Source of the DNA: Macrostomum hystrix
Lineage: Eukaryota > Platyhelminthes > Macrostomidae
Assembly: GCA_950097015.1 (NCBI GenBank)
Contig: CATNEN010000003.1
Span: 3,575,501 to 3,639,500 of the forward strand
DNA: 64,000 nucleotides
Direction of reading: 5' to 3'
Shown: positions 13,801-24,633 of the stretch, piece after piece
Position numbering within the stretch: position 1 is the first letter of the stretch
Layout: each line of letters begins with the position of its first letter
The notes under the pieces: generated by a model
Database searches by the model: none
What the model was told of the DNA's origin: nothing
Seen by the model: only the letters and a program-made list of their open reading frames with translations
Made by a program: the position numbers and the translations under genes

Positions 13801-15144
13801 GCTCGTGCACTTTGGCGTAAAGTACTTTAGCACTGCTGGGATCATCGTTCATGATTTCTAAGCCGAGAAGGCTCACATTGAGCGGTCCTCTGTGGAAAAT
13901 GAATGAAATTATAAGTTATGTTAACAACGGTACAGCGAACAAAGTATCCCCGAAAGATCCTCAAAATGGCACCAGACAAGATCCTCAAAATGGCACCAGA
14001 CAAGATCCTCAAAATGGCACCAGACAAGATCCTCAAAATGGCACCAGACAAGATCATAAAAATGGCACCAGACAAGATCATAAAAATGGCACCAGACAAG
14101 ATCATAAAAATGGCACCAGACAAGATCATAAAAATGGCACCAGACAAGATCCTCAAAATGGCACCAGACAAGATCATCAAAATGGCACCAGACAAGATCC
14201 TCAAAATGGCACCAGACAAGATCCTCAAAATGGCACCAGACAAGATCCTCAAAATGGCACCAGACAAGATCCTCAAAATGGCACCAGACAAGATCCTCAA
14301 AATGGCACCAGACAAGATCCTTAAAATGGCACTCTCACCCGTCGCCTCGCCGCATCAAATCGGGCAGGCGGTCGCGGCCAAATTCCTCCAACAATCGTTT
14401 AGCCTTCGCCACATCCTGCGCAGTCAGCAGCAGCAGCGGGACGCAGGTGATGTGCAATCTGGCGACGCTTTGGAACACTTCCTCGACAATGCCCCGATCT
14501 CCGCCGCACCATTTCAGAGCTGAGTCTCTGAACTCGGCGTAGCGAGTCCGCACCTCGTCGGAGGACAAGCTGACAGACAGGAAGTGGGTGATTGGCAGGC
14601 GGTCGCGAGCGTCGGCTAGCAACAATTCGATGCGAGTCTTCGCCGAAGCCAGCTGAGCCCGACCTCTGGCAAAGATCAGCACCGGAGATTCCGTGTCTCC
14701 CATTCTAGGAATCCTGAGCTCCGCCCCGGTCTCTGCTTCCAGACGACGCTTGGCGTCGCCATGACGACCAATTAAAAAGCGATGAAAAGCGGAGGGAACC
14801 GGAAGCTGCATTCTGTAGCCGCCTCTGTCCTTATCGATGACGCAACCGGCTAATTGTTCTTCGATTTCGTCACACTGCGAAGCAGCTGCCGACTGACTGA
14901 CAGCTGATCGACAAGCGGAAGCTTCGGCACCGCTGGCGCCGTACTGATCGTCTCTATCGCCGTTGAAATCTTCCGCGGCCGCTTCCTCTTCTAGCTGACC
15001 AACCGGTCGAAGCTGACTATACGCAGAATGCTTGGAGCTCGGCTGCTGATTGGCCGAGGAAAATGCACCCGACAGGGGATTTAATCTGTAGCAATAATCC
15101 CCTCCGATCCATAGCAATTCGGGATTGAGTGTGGCCCTGCTCAT
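10866..15144 (-). CDS. ASCC1: activating signal cointegrator 1 complex subunit 1 (ASCC1), three exons
   Basis: Exons 15144-14339, 13889-13686 and 11055-10866 splice to exactly 400 codons (399 aa). Both introns are phase 2, with donors GTGAGA. The start ATG opens M-S-R-A-T-L-N-P-E-L-L-W-I-G-G, aligning with the vertebrate N-terminus. A KH domain carries the G-R-H-G loop at residues 126-129. The 2H phosphoesterase-like (AKAP7-NLS) domain has both H-x-T motifs, H-I-T at 231-233 and H-V-T at 330-332. The first splice recreates G-D-G-G-P-L; I-M-N-D-D-P and V-L-Y-A-K-V-H follow. The last exon holds the conserved S-F-D...Y-N-F-G-S C-terminus. In animals ASCC1 works with ASCC3 helicase in alkylation-damage repair and transcription coactivation. 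A peptide of about 14 residues seen in human between M-N and Y-T is missing here, or is a microexon I cannot see. Both introns are filled by minisatellites. Confidence 0.92.
11167..13659. repeat. 22-bp minisatellite, about 113 copies, in ASCC1 intron 2
   Basis: Unit TTCTCATCTCTTTCCCATCC plus CA, pure pyrimidine-rich on the plus strand, with CTCATC, CTCACC, CTGGTC and CTTATC variants. It occupies almost the whole second intron of ASCC1. The 845-residue plus-strand open frame is a by-product: the unit is stop-free in all three frames, so the peptide cycles every 22 residues (66 bases). Confidence 0.97.
13954..14328. repeat. 24-bp minisatellite, about 15.6 copies, in ASCC1 intron 1
   Basis: Unit AAGATCCTCAAAATGGCACC plus AGAC, with a CATAAA variant in a central block of four. 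It fills the 449-bp first intron between donor 14338 and acceptor 13890. The length is a multiple of 3 and the unit is stop-free in several frames on both strands, so the overlapping open frames here are not genes. Confidence 0.97.
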
Positions 15145-15172
15145 TTGTGATGCTGCTAGATTGATCTGCTCA

Positions 15173-15174
15173 CT
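15173..15174 (-). promoter_or_regulatory. possible trans-splice or 5' UTR acceptor upstream of ASCC1
   Basis: Minus strand reads AATTTCCAG 28 bases before the ASCC1 ATG. It is one of a series of 3' splice-site-like sequences just upstream of start codons in this window. Confidence 0.35.
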
Positions 15175-15239
15175 GGAAATTGTGCGGAGTGAGACAACAT
15201 CGCACCAATCATTGACAGCAACTCGTCGCAAGAAAACTT

Positions 15240-15668
15240 ATAAACTGATAAGCCTGACACAGGCCTCACTAACTGATAAGCCTGACACAGGCCTCACTAA
15301 CTGATAAGCCTGACACAGGCCTCACTAACTGATAAGCCTGACACAGGCCTCACTAACTGATAAGCCTGACACAGGCCTCACTAACTGATAAGCCTGACAC
15401 AGGCCTCACTAACTGATAAGCCTGACACAGGCCTCACTAACTGATAAGCCTGACACAGGCCTCACTAACTGATAAGCCTGACACAGGCCTCACTAACTGA
15501 TAAGCCTAGTCTGACACAAGCCTCACTAACTGATAAGCATGACACAGGCCTCACTAACTGATAAGCCTAGTCTGACACAAGCCTCACTAACTGATAAGCA
15601 TGACATAGGCCTCACTAACTGTTAAGCATGATCTGACACAAGCCTCACTAACTGATAAGCGTGATTGG
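15240..15668. repeat. 28-bp minisatellite, about 15 copies
   Basis: Unit CACTAACTGATAAGCCTGAC plus ACAGGCCT, near-identical on the left. It decays on the right, where units gain a 4-base AGTC insertion (CCTAGTCTGACACAAG). It lies upstream of ASCC1. Confidence 0.95.
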
Positions 15669-16025
15669 ACCCAAAAAAATAATAAAAACCTATTTTGTTT
15701 TATTAAAAAACGAAAACACATAACAATGATAGAAGTTAACTTCTGTATAGTTTTCTTAATTCACCAGCACAATATAATGGACATGTCATTTTGAACGAAT
15801 TTTTAGTTCTTAAAAATGATAAACACACACAGAGAGGAAGAGAAATGATATGAAACATACTTGTAACTTGTCTCATATGAAAGGAAGCATATTTAACTAA
15901 GAAAAAATGCTACTTTTAAAGTGAACTGAACGCCAACAATGTCATTATGCTGCTTGCAAAGCGAAACATTCTTATTAAAAGAAAAGCTAGGTTACTCGGC
16001 AATGGCTTCAAATTAAAGGGGTAGG
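15669..16025. other. AT-rich spacer between two minisatellites
   Basis: No coding signal or recognisable element seen. Confidence 0.4.
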
Positions 16026-16585
16026 GGTAGATCGGAAAAGAGTGTACATTCAAGGGGGGGCTTATGGAGGAGGAGCGTACATTCAAGGGGAAAAGTTTGA
16101 TCAAGGGGAAGAGTGTACATTGAACGGTAGGGGTTGATCGGGGAAGTGTGTACATTGAAGGGTAGGGCTTGATCAAGGAAGAGTGTACATTCAAGGGGGA
16201 GGGGTTGATTGGGAAAGAGTGTACATTCAAGGGGGGTTGATTGGGGAAGAGTGTACATTCAAGGGGGAGGGGTTGATTGGGGAAGAGTGTACATTCAAGG
16301 GGGAGGGGTTGATTGGGGAAGAGTGTACATTCAAGGGGGAGGGGTTTATTGGGAAAGAGTGTACATTCAAGGGGGAGGGGTTTATTGGGAAAGAGTGTAC
16401 ATTCAAGGGGGAGGGGTTGATTGGGGAAGAGTGTACATTCAAGGGGGAGGGGTTGATTGGGGAAGAGTGTACATTCAAGGGGGAGGGGTTGATTGGGGAA
16501 GAGTGTACATTCAAGGGGGAGGGGTTTATTGGGAAAGGTGTACATTCAAGGGGTTGGGGGAGGGTTGATTGGGGAAGAGTGTACA
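16026..16585. repeat. 36-bp minisatellite, about 15 copies
   Basis: Unit GAGTGTACATTCAAGGGGGA plus GGGGTTGATTGGGGAA, G-rich on the plus strand, with TTTATTGGGAAA variants. It lies between the EXD1 3' end and the ASCC1 5' side. Its 12-codon period keeps several frames open on both strands; none is treated as coding. Confidence 0.95.
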
Positions 16586-16801
16586 CACATTAAGGCGACC
16601 TCAGACATTAAACAATTGCAAGTAGTACAAAGCTAGCACACAGAACAATTTTGAGAGTAAACTAGTTTGATAGACAGACACAAACAGACAAAGCACATTT
16701 TAATTAGGATTATACTACTTATGTATCACTTTTAGTTAGTAGCATCGATAAAAAAGTATTGGTTAATTTAAAATATTATTAAAACCGATGCGACACGAAT
16801 T

Positions 16802-19800
16802 TCAGATTCTACCGCCACGACCTCTCCCGAAGGGCAGCAAGGCAGCGGCGTCTGGTTCCGACAAAGACATCGGCGACCTAGGCGATGTTTCAACAATTTT
16901 AGTAGAATCAGCAATAAAACTAGCATCGCCGCCACCGCCACTGATAGTACCGCGACAACGACCACGGCCTATAAGTGTCGACGTCAAAGTCATGGTCTGT
17001 TGCTGCTGCTGCTGCTGCTGCATAGAAGGCATTGAGAATTCTAATTCAGACGAGCGTTTCAGACCTCGGCCAAGGCCGGTCTTAGTTTCAGCGACGCCTT
17101 GCTGACAGACGATGATGTCACTGCCGCAGCTGCTGTAGCAACTGCTTGTGCTGGCTCCGCCGTCGCTTCTGCCGCTGCTGCTGCGACTGCCTTTATTATT
17201 GTCTTTCTTGGCATCGTGAACTGGTAGAGAGCCTACATAGTATAGAAGGATAAACATTAACTATAGAACCCAAGTTGCTTGCTAAGCAATCGTTTGACAC
17301 CTATCTGACTGAAGCACCTGTCAAACAAGTGAAACACGTGTATAACAGGTAAGGCCCCTGTATAACAGGAAAAATCTGTATCTAACAGGTAGCTAGAACC
17401 TCTATCTAACAGGTGGAACATCTGTCTAACAGGTAGCTAGAGCATCTATCTAACAGGTAAAGCATCTATCTAACAGGTAAAGCATCTATCTAACAGGTAA
17501 AGCATCTATCTAACAGGTAAAGCATCTATCTAACAGGTAAAGCATCTATCTAACAGGTAAAGCATCTATCTAACAGGTAAAGCATCTATCTAACAGGTAA
17601 AGCATCTATCTGACAGGAAAAACGAATGGGAATGAGATCTAGTTATGACCAAATCACTCACTGGCAGATTTAGCAGCGGCTCGCATCTCATCTAGAGCAG
17701 TGGGACTGGGAATAGAGCAGAAACTTTCGGTAGGCAACCCGCTTTCAAATGCACTAGCTATAGCCGGGCCGCCAATAGCATTGTTAGCACTGAAAGCGGC
17801 GCTTTCTCGAGACACAAGCAGCACAGTGGTGGTTGCACCATCCTGTGGCATTGAATTGCGCTGCGGCTTTGCTGCAACAATAGTCGGCTGTTCATTTACT
17901 GTATGAGCGGTGGCGGCGGCGGCGGCGGTGGTTTTCGGCACAGTTGACGAAGTGAAAAGTTCCAGCCGCCTATCCAACACAGCTACAGCTGATTGAGCGT
18001 GACGCAATGTCCCATTGTTACTACTTCTGCTAGCTTGGCTATCAGCAGTAGTATCATTAGTACCAGCGGCAGTGCTAGTTGCAGACAGGAATTTAGAGTT
18101 TGGCGCAAACAGATTGCAATAGGCGTGCTGCACTGTCCTACCGTCTTCCAGATTCTGTTGGCCAATCAGCATCCGATGCTGACTAGAATTATAGATTGGG
18201 CCCAGCAATGCGTCTAGCATTCTATTATATAGAGGCAGCATTAGTTCGGATTTGTTATAAGCTGAACTAGCTAGGATTGGGTGCAGAGGTCGACGATGCC
18301 AAATCTTTGCATCTTCGGCTAGCATATCTTCGCGCGTCTGCGGCTCCAGGTAGGGTTGGTCGAGGCCAAGGTAGGTGCGCATGAGTTTATTTAGGCTTCG
18401 TGACACGTGAAAACATCTGCCGCCGCTGTAGAGCTGTTCAACACTGGCTGACAGAATCTGAGATGTCAAAACAGGCTTAAAATATGCGACTCAATCACAG
18501 TATTAGAAATAATTATAAGGTAGGAAAATATTTTTTAGTTTCAACAGGTAGAAAGATAAGATACTGGCAGACAGGTGAGATACTGGCAGGCAGGTGAGAT
18601 ACTGGCAGGCAGATGAGATACTGGCAGACAGATGAGATACTGGCAGACAGGTGAGATACTGGCAGACAGGTGAGATACTGGCAGACAGATGAAATACTGG
18701 CAGACAGATGAGATACTGGCAGACAGGTGAGATACTGGCAGACAGGTGAGATACTGGCAGGCAGATGAGATACTGGCAGGCAGATGAGATACTGGCAGAC
18801 AGGTGAGATACTGGCAGACAGGTGAGATACTGGCAGACAGATGAGATACTGGCAGACAGATGAGATACTGGCAGGCAGATGAGATACTGGCAGACAGATG
18901 AGATACTGGCAGACAGGTGAGATACTGGCAGACAGGTGAGATACTGGCAGACAGATGAGGTACTGGCAGACAGGTGAGATACTGGCAGGCAGGTGAGATA
19001 CTGGCAGACAGATGAGATACTGGCAGACAGGTGAGATACTGGCAGACAGGTGAGATACTGGCAGGCAGATGAGATACTGGCAGACAGGTGAGATACTGGC
19101 AGACAGGTGAGATACTGGCAGACAGGTGAGATACTGGCAGACAGGTGAGATACTGGCAGACAGGTGAGATACTGGCAGACAGGTGAGATACTGGCAGACA
19201 GATGAGGTACTGGCAGACAGGTGAGATACTGGCAGGCAGGTGAGATACTGGCAGACAGATGAGATACTGGCAGACAGGTGAGATACTGGCAGACAGGTGA
19301 GATACTGGCAGGCAGATGAGATACTGGCAGACAGGTGAGATACTGGCAGACAGGTGAGATACTGGCAGACAGGTGAGATACTGGCAGACAGGTGAGATAC
19401 TGGCAGACAGGTGAGATACTGGCAGACAGGTGAGATACTGGCAGACAGATGAGATACTGGCATACAGGTGAGATACTGGCAGACAGGTGAGATACTGGCA
19501 GACAGATGAGATACTGGCAGACAGGTAAACGGAGAGTCAAATAAAAATTAACTAACAGCCTAATAGGACAGGAAAAGACACACGACTTGGACAATAAAAT
19601 TACCTGCAGATCAACAAAATTAATGCCATCCAGATAATTGCCGCAAGTATTAGTACACCGAGTTGACGCTGACAGTACGTGCTGTTTCAGTAATCTACAA
19701 TCGTAACTAACAATAACCAGTCGTTGCTGACTGGCCGCATTGCGAAATCTGCCAGACAGTAGCCTAGACAAAGCAGGCAGAGCGGCTGCTAAACACGAGT

Positions 19801-22708
19801 CCAAATCAAATAGAAATACTACACTACTGTTGTTAGTACTATTGAAAATAGCGACGCTGATCAGACTGGGCCGATCGTTTGTGGCCAATTGTCGCAGGTC
19901 GCCTCCGTGACAGAGAACGGCTAGCAACTCGGCGGAGGAGAGGCGGGCAACGGCTCGTTCAACTCCGCTTGGCGTGGTGACCATCACGCAGGAGGCGGCG
20001 ACGATGGCTTCCGGAGGCAAATCATCGGCTGAGGAAATTGAGACGAGAAAATATAGGAATCTTTTAAGTTTTTTTAGACAACCAATAAATCAAATCGAAT
20101 TTTCAAGGGATTGCAAAGATATTTTTAATTTGCATTTTTTTGGAATCGAACCAGATTCCCGCTGGGACTCAACTCCGACATTTTGCACTGTTGGTTCGAT
20201 TTCGGACCGAAATTCACACGACATGTAATTTCGACCCGATTTTGAACCGTTTTAGAACCGAATTTCATCTGCACTGTGTCGGATCAAAATCGGCTGACTG
20301 TCGGGAAAGTTTTGGACCGATGTTTACACGACTCTCACCCGAATTTCATTCCTCGTTTGATGCTTAAACAGTTTTTACCTTGCTTTGGCCACCAGTTGCT
20401 GCGCATGCAATCAACAGGAATGCAGTTACATGTATATTCTCCGATGGTTCTTAGTATTTATTGTAAACAAGTGCCATTATATTTACACTAACAAAAAACT
20501 GTGAGCAGTGCAAAAAATCTGAAAGGTGTCCTGATCGCGACATGATCTTGTCTACAGTGTACTGTCTTTTAACTTTTTTGCCGTTGCGTACGCAGACCGT
20601 ATTAGGCAATTTTCTGTTTTCTATTTCCACACGAGTTTCGTACTACTCTTCAGATTCCCTCCTAGTTAAAGCGCCAACTAGAGTCTCTATTTGATAAGCA
20701 TATACTAGTATTTGGTAGAAGAGACTGTTGCTGTTTTTTTCCAATAAAAAACTGCTATAGAATATATAAGCCCAATTTTTGCAGCGTACTCGATCGATAT
20801 GCCTCAGTCCAATAGAAAGCGACAGAAGGAGTGGAGGCAGCGCAAGTGTGAGAAAATACCAGGAGGCTTTGCCTCCCCTCGCCAGCGCCAGTCGCGCCGA
20901 TTCGCCGCCGCCTGCCGAGCAGCTACGCAGCGCCCGAGGCAACGAGGCTTCGCCTCCCCTCGCCAGCGCCAGTCGCGCCGATTCGCCGCCGCCTGCCGAG
21001 CAGCTACGCAGCGCCCGAGGCAACGAGGCTTCGCCTCCCCTCGCCAGCGCCAGTCGCGCCGATTCGCCGCTGACTCGGCAAGTTGCAGCGATCGAAAGCT
21101 TAATTGAGAAAAGCAAGCTGCGCCGAAAGTCGACTTGTTTGCTGCTGCGATTGCTTCAGAGACTTTTGCTACGGGGCAACAATGTTCCCGGCACAATGAA
21201 GCAGCTCGACAAGGCACTAGGAATTTCGCCCGTAAAGGGGCGCTTTCAACCTAAAATGCGACTTGTCACTCCGTTTGCTGCTCCTGCAGCGTGAGTCATA
21301 TCGAAGCAGCGCTAGCTGATGCGCGCTGTGAGCAATGTCAGGCGCGCCTGGTGAATTTTTGGGTGCTTGATGTTCTCGTTTTAATTCCAATTTGCACAAT
21401 TTGCGCCACTCATTTGCGCAAATTATCGTACGTATGCCGACCATCATCGTAGCATTAATTTTGAGCCTTTAGTGTCGGGCGAAAGTCGTGTAGCAGTTGG
21501 TCCGACATGTACAGATGAATATCGATGAAATGAAAGTCGGGTCTTCAGTGTCGGGCGAAAATCGTGTAGCAGTTGGTCCGACATGTACAGATGAATATCT
21601 ATGAAAATCGGACGGATATACATCGTCATATTTCTACACAGGTGAAAGTCGGAGTTATTTTGGGTGAAAGTCGGAATTGTCGTTACGGATTTTTATAAAT
21701 CAATGAGTCGTCGATTTTCTCGGGCCGATTTTTCACTTTTGGTCCGACAAAACCGATGAAAATCGTAGGAAGATGAATGTCGATCCGTTTTTCATCTTTT
21801 GTTTGCGACTTTCGTCTGCCCAAAATCAACCCGACGGCACCGACGCCCCAACAAGATGAAAATCGGGAATAAATCGGCCCGATTTTGCCTATCTTTTTGA
21901 TTTTTTGGGAACGCATTCAGGATTATATTTTTGAGTAATCGTACCGATTCTTTAGAATCTTACAGATTTTCTGGAATCGTCTGAACTCTATGGGAAACGT
22001 CTGAAAATTCATTTAGGAATCGTCTGAACTATTTGGGAATCGTCTGAACTTTTTAGGATTCGTCTGAACTTTTTAGGAATCGTCTGAACTTTTTAGGAAT
22101 CGTCTGAACTTTTTAGGAATCGTCTGAACTTTTTAGGAATCGTCTGAACTTTTTAGGATTCGTCTGAACTTTTTAGGAATCGTCTGAACTTTTTAGGATT
22201 CGTCTGAACTCTTTAGGAATCATCTGAACTCTTTAGGAATCGTCTGAACTCTTTAGGAATCATCTGAACTCTTTAGGAATCGTCTGAACTCTTTAGGAAT
22301 CGTCTAAACTCTTTAAAAACCGTCGGAATTTTTTCATGATTGCAACCAATGAACTATAAACAGCTTAAACGCACTCACCATTGACAAAGCCAGGCGGTAG
22401 GCAGTAATTATTGGGATCAACTTGGCTTAATTCGTAAAGCATTCCGTGTGGATTATCTTTAGCATCCAAGGGTAAACCGACTTGAATTTTCGGCAACGGG
22501 CACTTATCGGCTAGTAAACGTGTATTTCTAAAATGACAAAAATAGAATATTGGCTTGTCTTGCTCTGTCAAATCTCTTATTATTTTAGTCGAAATAAAAC
22601 AAACAGTAAGTTCAATTCACCTACCTTAACTTGCTATCTATGTTTGTTGTCTGTTCTGCATTGTTACTAGATTTCGTCGAACATTCGCGTGGACTGGAAG
22701 CAGCAACA

Positions 22709-22749
<41 letters not shown>

Positions 22750-23464
22750 CGAAGCAATGGAATCAGAATGGCTACTTCTGTCAAGAGAGCCCAGATCATC
22801 GCTGCTTTCGTCGCTGTTACACGATTCTACGTCGGATACTTCATCGGAGATGAGAACTGAGAAATAATTTTACAGGTATACTTCATTAATATTTCGATCG
22901 ATAACTTCGGCCGATACCTAGACATGTACTTGGAAGACAACATAACTCTAACATAATAAAATTCCTTGGACTATACCCATTTCTTCCGCCGATACCTAGA
23001 CATTCCTTCGGTAGATACCTGAACTTGTCTTCGGCAGATACCCTAACATTATAAAAAATCCTTCGGACTATACCTTAACATTTCTTTTCTAGGCCAATAT
23101 CCCAAAAATACTTAAGTAAATACACTAAACCTAAAATTACTTCGGCTGATACCGAGAAATATCTTCGGTCGATATCCTATCATCGGTTGTAACCAATTTT
23201 TCTTTCGGCAAATACCCAGAAATACCCAGAGTTTTTACCCATAATACCCAGAAACCCAGTTAAATGGTTAGACTCACATTTTTTCACCTGTTCAATAGGT
23301 AGGCTAACAGTGCCAACATACCGGCCAGTGGCATCGTTGGCGTCGTACAGTTCAAACGCCCGGTCTGGCGTTAGACTGCGAAAGAAACCAGTGTAGGACG
23401 CTTCACCATCTGAAGTCTCCAATACAACTAGGGTACCGCGCTTTGGCAAACAGCTGCTCATCAT
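16802..23464 (-). CDS. EXD1: EXD1-like piRNA-pathway protein (LSm-like plus 3'-5' exonuclease-fold domain), six exons
   Basis: Exons 23464-23278, 22856-22625, 22527-22379, 20028-19604, 18457-17662 and 17232-16802 close in phase (1,2,1,0,1) to 740 codons, 739 aa; human EXD1 is about 514. Exon 1 is an LSm-like fold (G-T-L-V-V-L-E-T...G-Y-V-type strands). Exon 2 is acidic/Ser-rich with a poly-Ala run. Exons 4-5 form the exonuclease-like domain: V-F-L-F-D-L-D, V-I-V-S-Y-D-C-R-L-L, F-V-D-L-Q, then the EXD1-specific K-I-W-H-R-R-P near residues 382-388. The motif I acidic pair seems absent (L-C-H-G where D-x-E is expected), as in mammalian EXD1, which acts as an inactive RNA adapter with a Tudor-family partner in piRNA biogenesis. 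Exon 6 adds poly-Gln and RG motifs (G-R-G-R-C-R-G, C-terminal G-R-G-R-G-G-R-I). Family call from memory of conserved blocks. Confidence 0.82.
17300..17622. repeat. 20-bp minisatellite in EXD1 intron 5
   Basis: Perfect units CTAACAGGTAAAGCATCTAT at about 17440-17610, degenerate to the left. The plus strand of the unit joins an acceptor-like CTAACAG to a donor-like GTAAAG, but EXD1 is transcribed from the minus strand. Nearly the same unit fills SLC26 intron 1. Confidence 0.93.
18545..19525. repeat. 19-bp minisatellite, about 51 copies, in EXD1 intron 4
   Basis: Unit CAGACAGGTGAGATACTGG with GACAGATG and GGCAGGTG variants. The period is not a multiple of 3 and the minus strand is stop-free in all frames, producing a 505-residue read-through frame from exon 4. 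That frame leaves the exon at a good donor (19603), so the array is intronic. Confidence 0.95.
20080..21920. other. composite repetitive block in EXD1 intron 3, possible foldback element
   Basis: Both flanks carry recurring short phrases of the same kind in opposite orientation: GAATTTCATC, CCGATTTT and CACGACT on the left; GATGAAA, AAAATCGG and AGTCGTGTA on the right. This suggests a decayed inverted-repeat element. A 76-bp tandem duplication lies at 21472-21604 (GTGTCGGGCGAAA, GTCCGACATGTACAGATGAA). A plus-strand frame at 20799 begins M-P-Q-S-N-R-K-R-Q-K-E-W-R-Q-R-K, basic and transposon-like, but runs into an 81-bp repeat. Assignment is uncertain. Confidence 0.3.
20863..21075. repeat. 81-bp GC-rich tandem repeat, about 2.6 copies
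   Basis: Units start at 20863, 20944 and 21025 (GGCTTCGCCTCCCCTCGCCA...). The composition is much more GC-rich than the surrounding intron. The 27-codon period keeps plus-strand frames open. Confidence 0.9.
21925..22330. repeat. 20-bp minisatellite in EXD1 intron 3
   Basis: Unit GAATCGTCTGAACTTTTTAG, about 17-20 copies, with TTTTT in the left block and CTTT variants on the right. Confidence 0.93.
22857..23277. repeat. degenerate repeats in EXD1 intron 1
   Basis: Loosely repeated phrases (TTCGGCCGATACCTAGACAT, CTTCGGACTATACC, CTTCGGTAGATACCT) fill the 421-bp first intron: an old, decayed array of roughly 25-40-bp units. Confidence 0.55.
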
Positions 23465-23480
23465 TTTCACCAACTATATG

Positions 23481-23482
23481 CT
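23481..23482 (-). promoter_or_regulatory. strong acceptor-like site 16 nt upstream of the EXD1 start
   Basis: Minus strand TTTTATTTCAG precedes CATATAGTTGGTGAAAATG. There is a pyrimidine tract plus CAG, and I see no obvious upstream coding exon. It could be a spliced-leader acceptor or a 5' UTR intron end. Confidence 0.45.
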
Positions 23483-23990
23483 GAAATAAAAGACAGGTTG
23501 TCGTTTTTTATTAATACTCTAGCTATTATTAACAAACGCTTCTTGACAGTCTTCTCATGAATTGACTTGACAAGAGGCTAAGAAACAAAAATACTACTCG
23601 TGTATTATTGCATTGGCACAAAAGCGTTTATTTTAAACAAAAAAACTGACATTTATATCAGAACATGTTAGAGCAGGATTAGAAAACTCAAGATAGACTA
23701 CTTCAAGTAAAACGCAAGTACAATTTTTTCTAGCGATTAAAACATAAAACTAAAAGTATTTTTAGCTACAAAGGTGTAAAAAAAATTCAACTTCTTGCAA
23801 AACTCTTTAAAGATCAAATTTCAGTGTTCTAATAAATTGGATTAAAATCCTTATTTTCCCTAAAATTAGGAGAACCATTATCCTATTATAATAAATTACA
23901 ACCCACACAAATATCCCTAATCACCGGCCCAATACTCTAACCCCTATTCTTCTAGCATTGGAATCTTCATAATCCCCTAATATTATAATC
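23483..23990. other. AT-rich upstream region of EXD1
   Basis: No coding signal seen. The sequence becomes rich in loose CTAAT/CCCTAAT phrases toward the SINE. Confidence 0.4.
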
Positions 23991-24365
23991 GCGGGGTCGG
24001 TGGCAGAGCGGTTAACGCGTTTGCCTCTCGCACCAAGGTCCCTAAGTTCGATTCCACAGCGAGGCCACATTTATTTGGGGCGCAGCCGCGAAGAGAAGGC
24101 TTGGGGGCTTGTCGTGCAATTTAAGGCCTTGAGGGCCAACCTCCAAGGCACAGTGAAGTGTACACTGCCTGACGATGAGAAAGTCAGGGCAGATGTACAC
24201 ACCTGTGTGAGCGTGTGCCTGCGTACGGTATCTGTGTGCGTGTGTGCTCAGGAGTCAGCTAAATGGGCAGAATTGCCTCCTCGCTGGCTGCGGGTCTAGT
24301 GTCACTAAATGATGGGCCATTGCCCACAGCCCCCCTGCAATTACTATTCTTATTCTTATTATTAT
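23991..24365 (+). mobile_element. tRNA-derived SINE (family 1), complete with 13-bp target duplication
   Basis: The head has a pol III A box (GGCAGAGCGGTTAACGCG) and B box (AGTTCGATTCC). The body includes AAGGCTTGGGGGCTT and the end GGGTCTAGTGTCAC, with an ATT/CTT-rich tail. It is flanked by exact duplicates TAATATTATAATC at 23978-23990 and 24366-24378. Related copies lie at 42857-43040, 49310-49552 and 57113-57355. Confidence 0.9.
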
Positions 24366-24633
24366 TAATATTATAATCTCTAATCCCCGAACAATTGAAT
24401 CCATAATTCCCTAATATACCTTATTCCCTAACATTGGAATCACTAATTCAGGAATATTTGAAACCTAAATCCCCATAATATTCGAATCATTAATCCCCTA
24501 ATCATTGATGATTGGTACCCAGAACATTCGCTTAATCCACTAATAATGGATTCTTATACACCTTAAGTCTCGAATTACTGAATCCTAAATTCGACAATCA
24601 TCAAATAAATGATCCAATCATAGGTCCTCAATC

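Noticed and set aside
18503-20020. 505-residue minus-strand frame
   Set aside because: The first 140 residues are EXD1 exon 4; the rest is the 19-bp intron array entered by reading past a good donor at 19603.
20799-21294. Basic or Ala-rich proteins over the 81-bp repeat
   Set aside because: Frames on both strands exist only because the repeat period is 27 codons; no family recognised.
24000-24299. 99-residue frame, and a possible tRNA gene at the same place
   Set aside because: The A and B boxes belong to a SINE with a tail and target duplications; the frame is its body.
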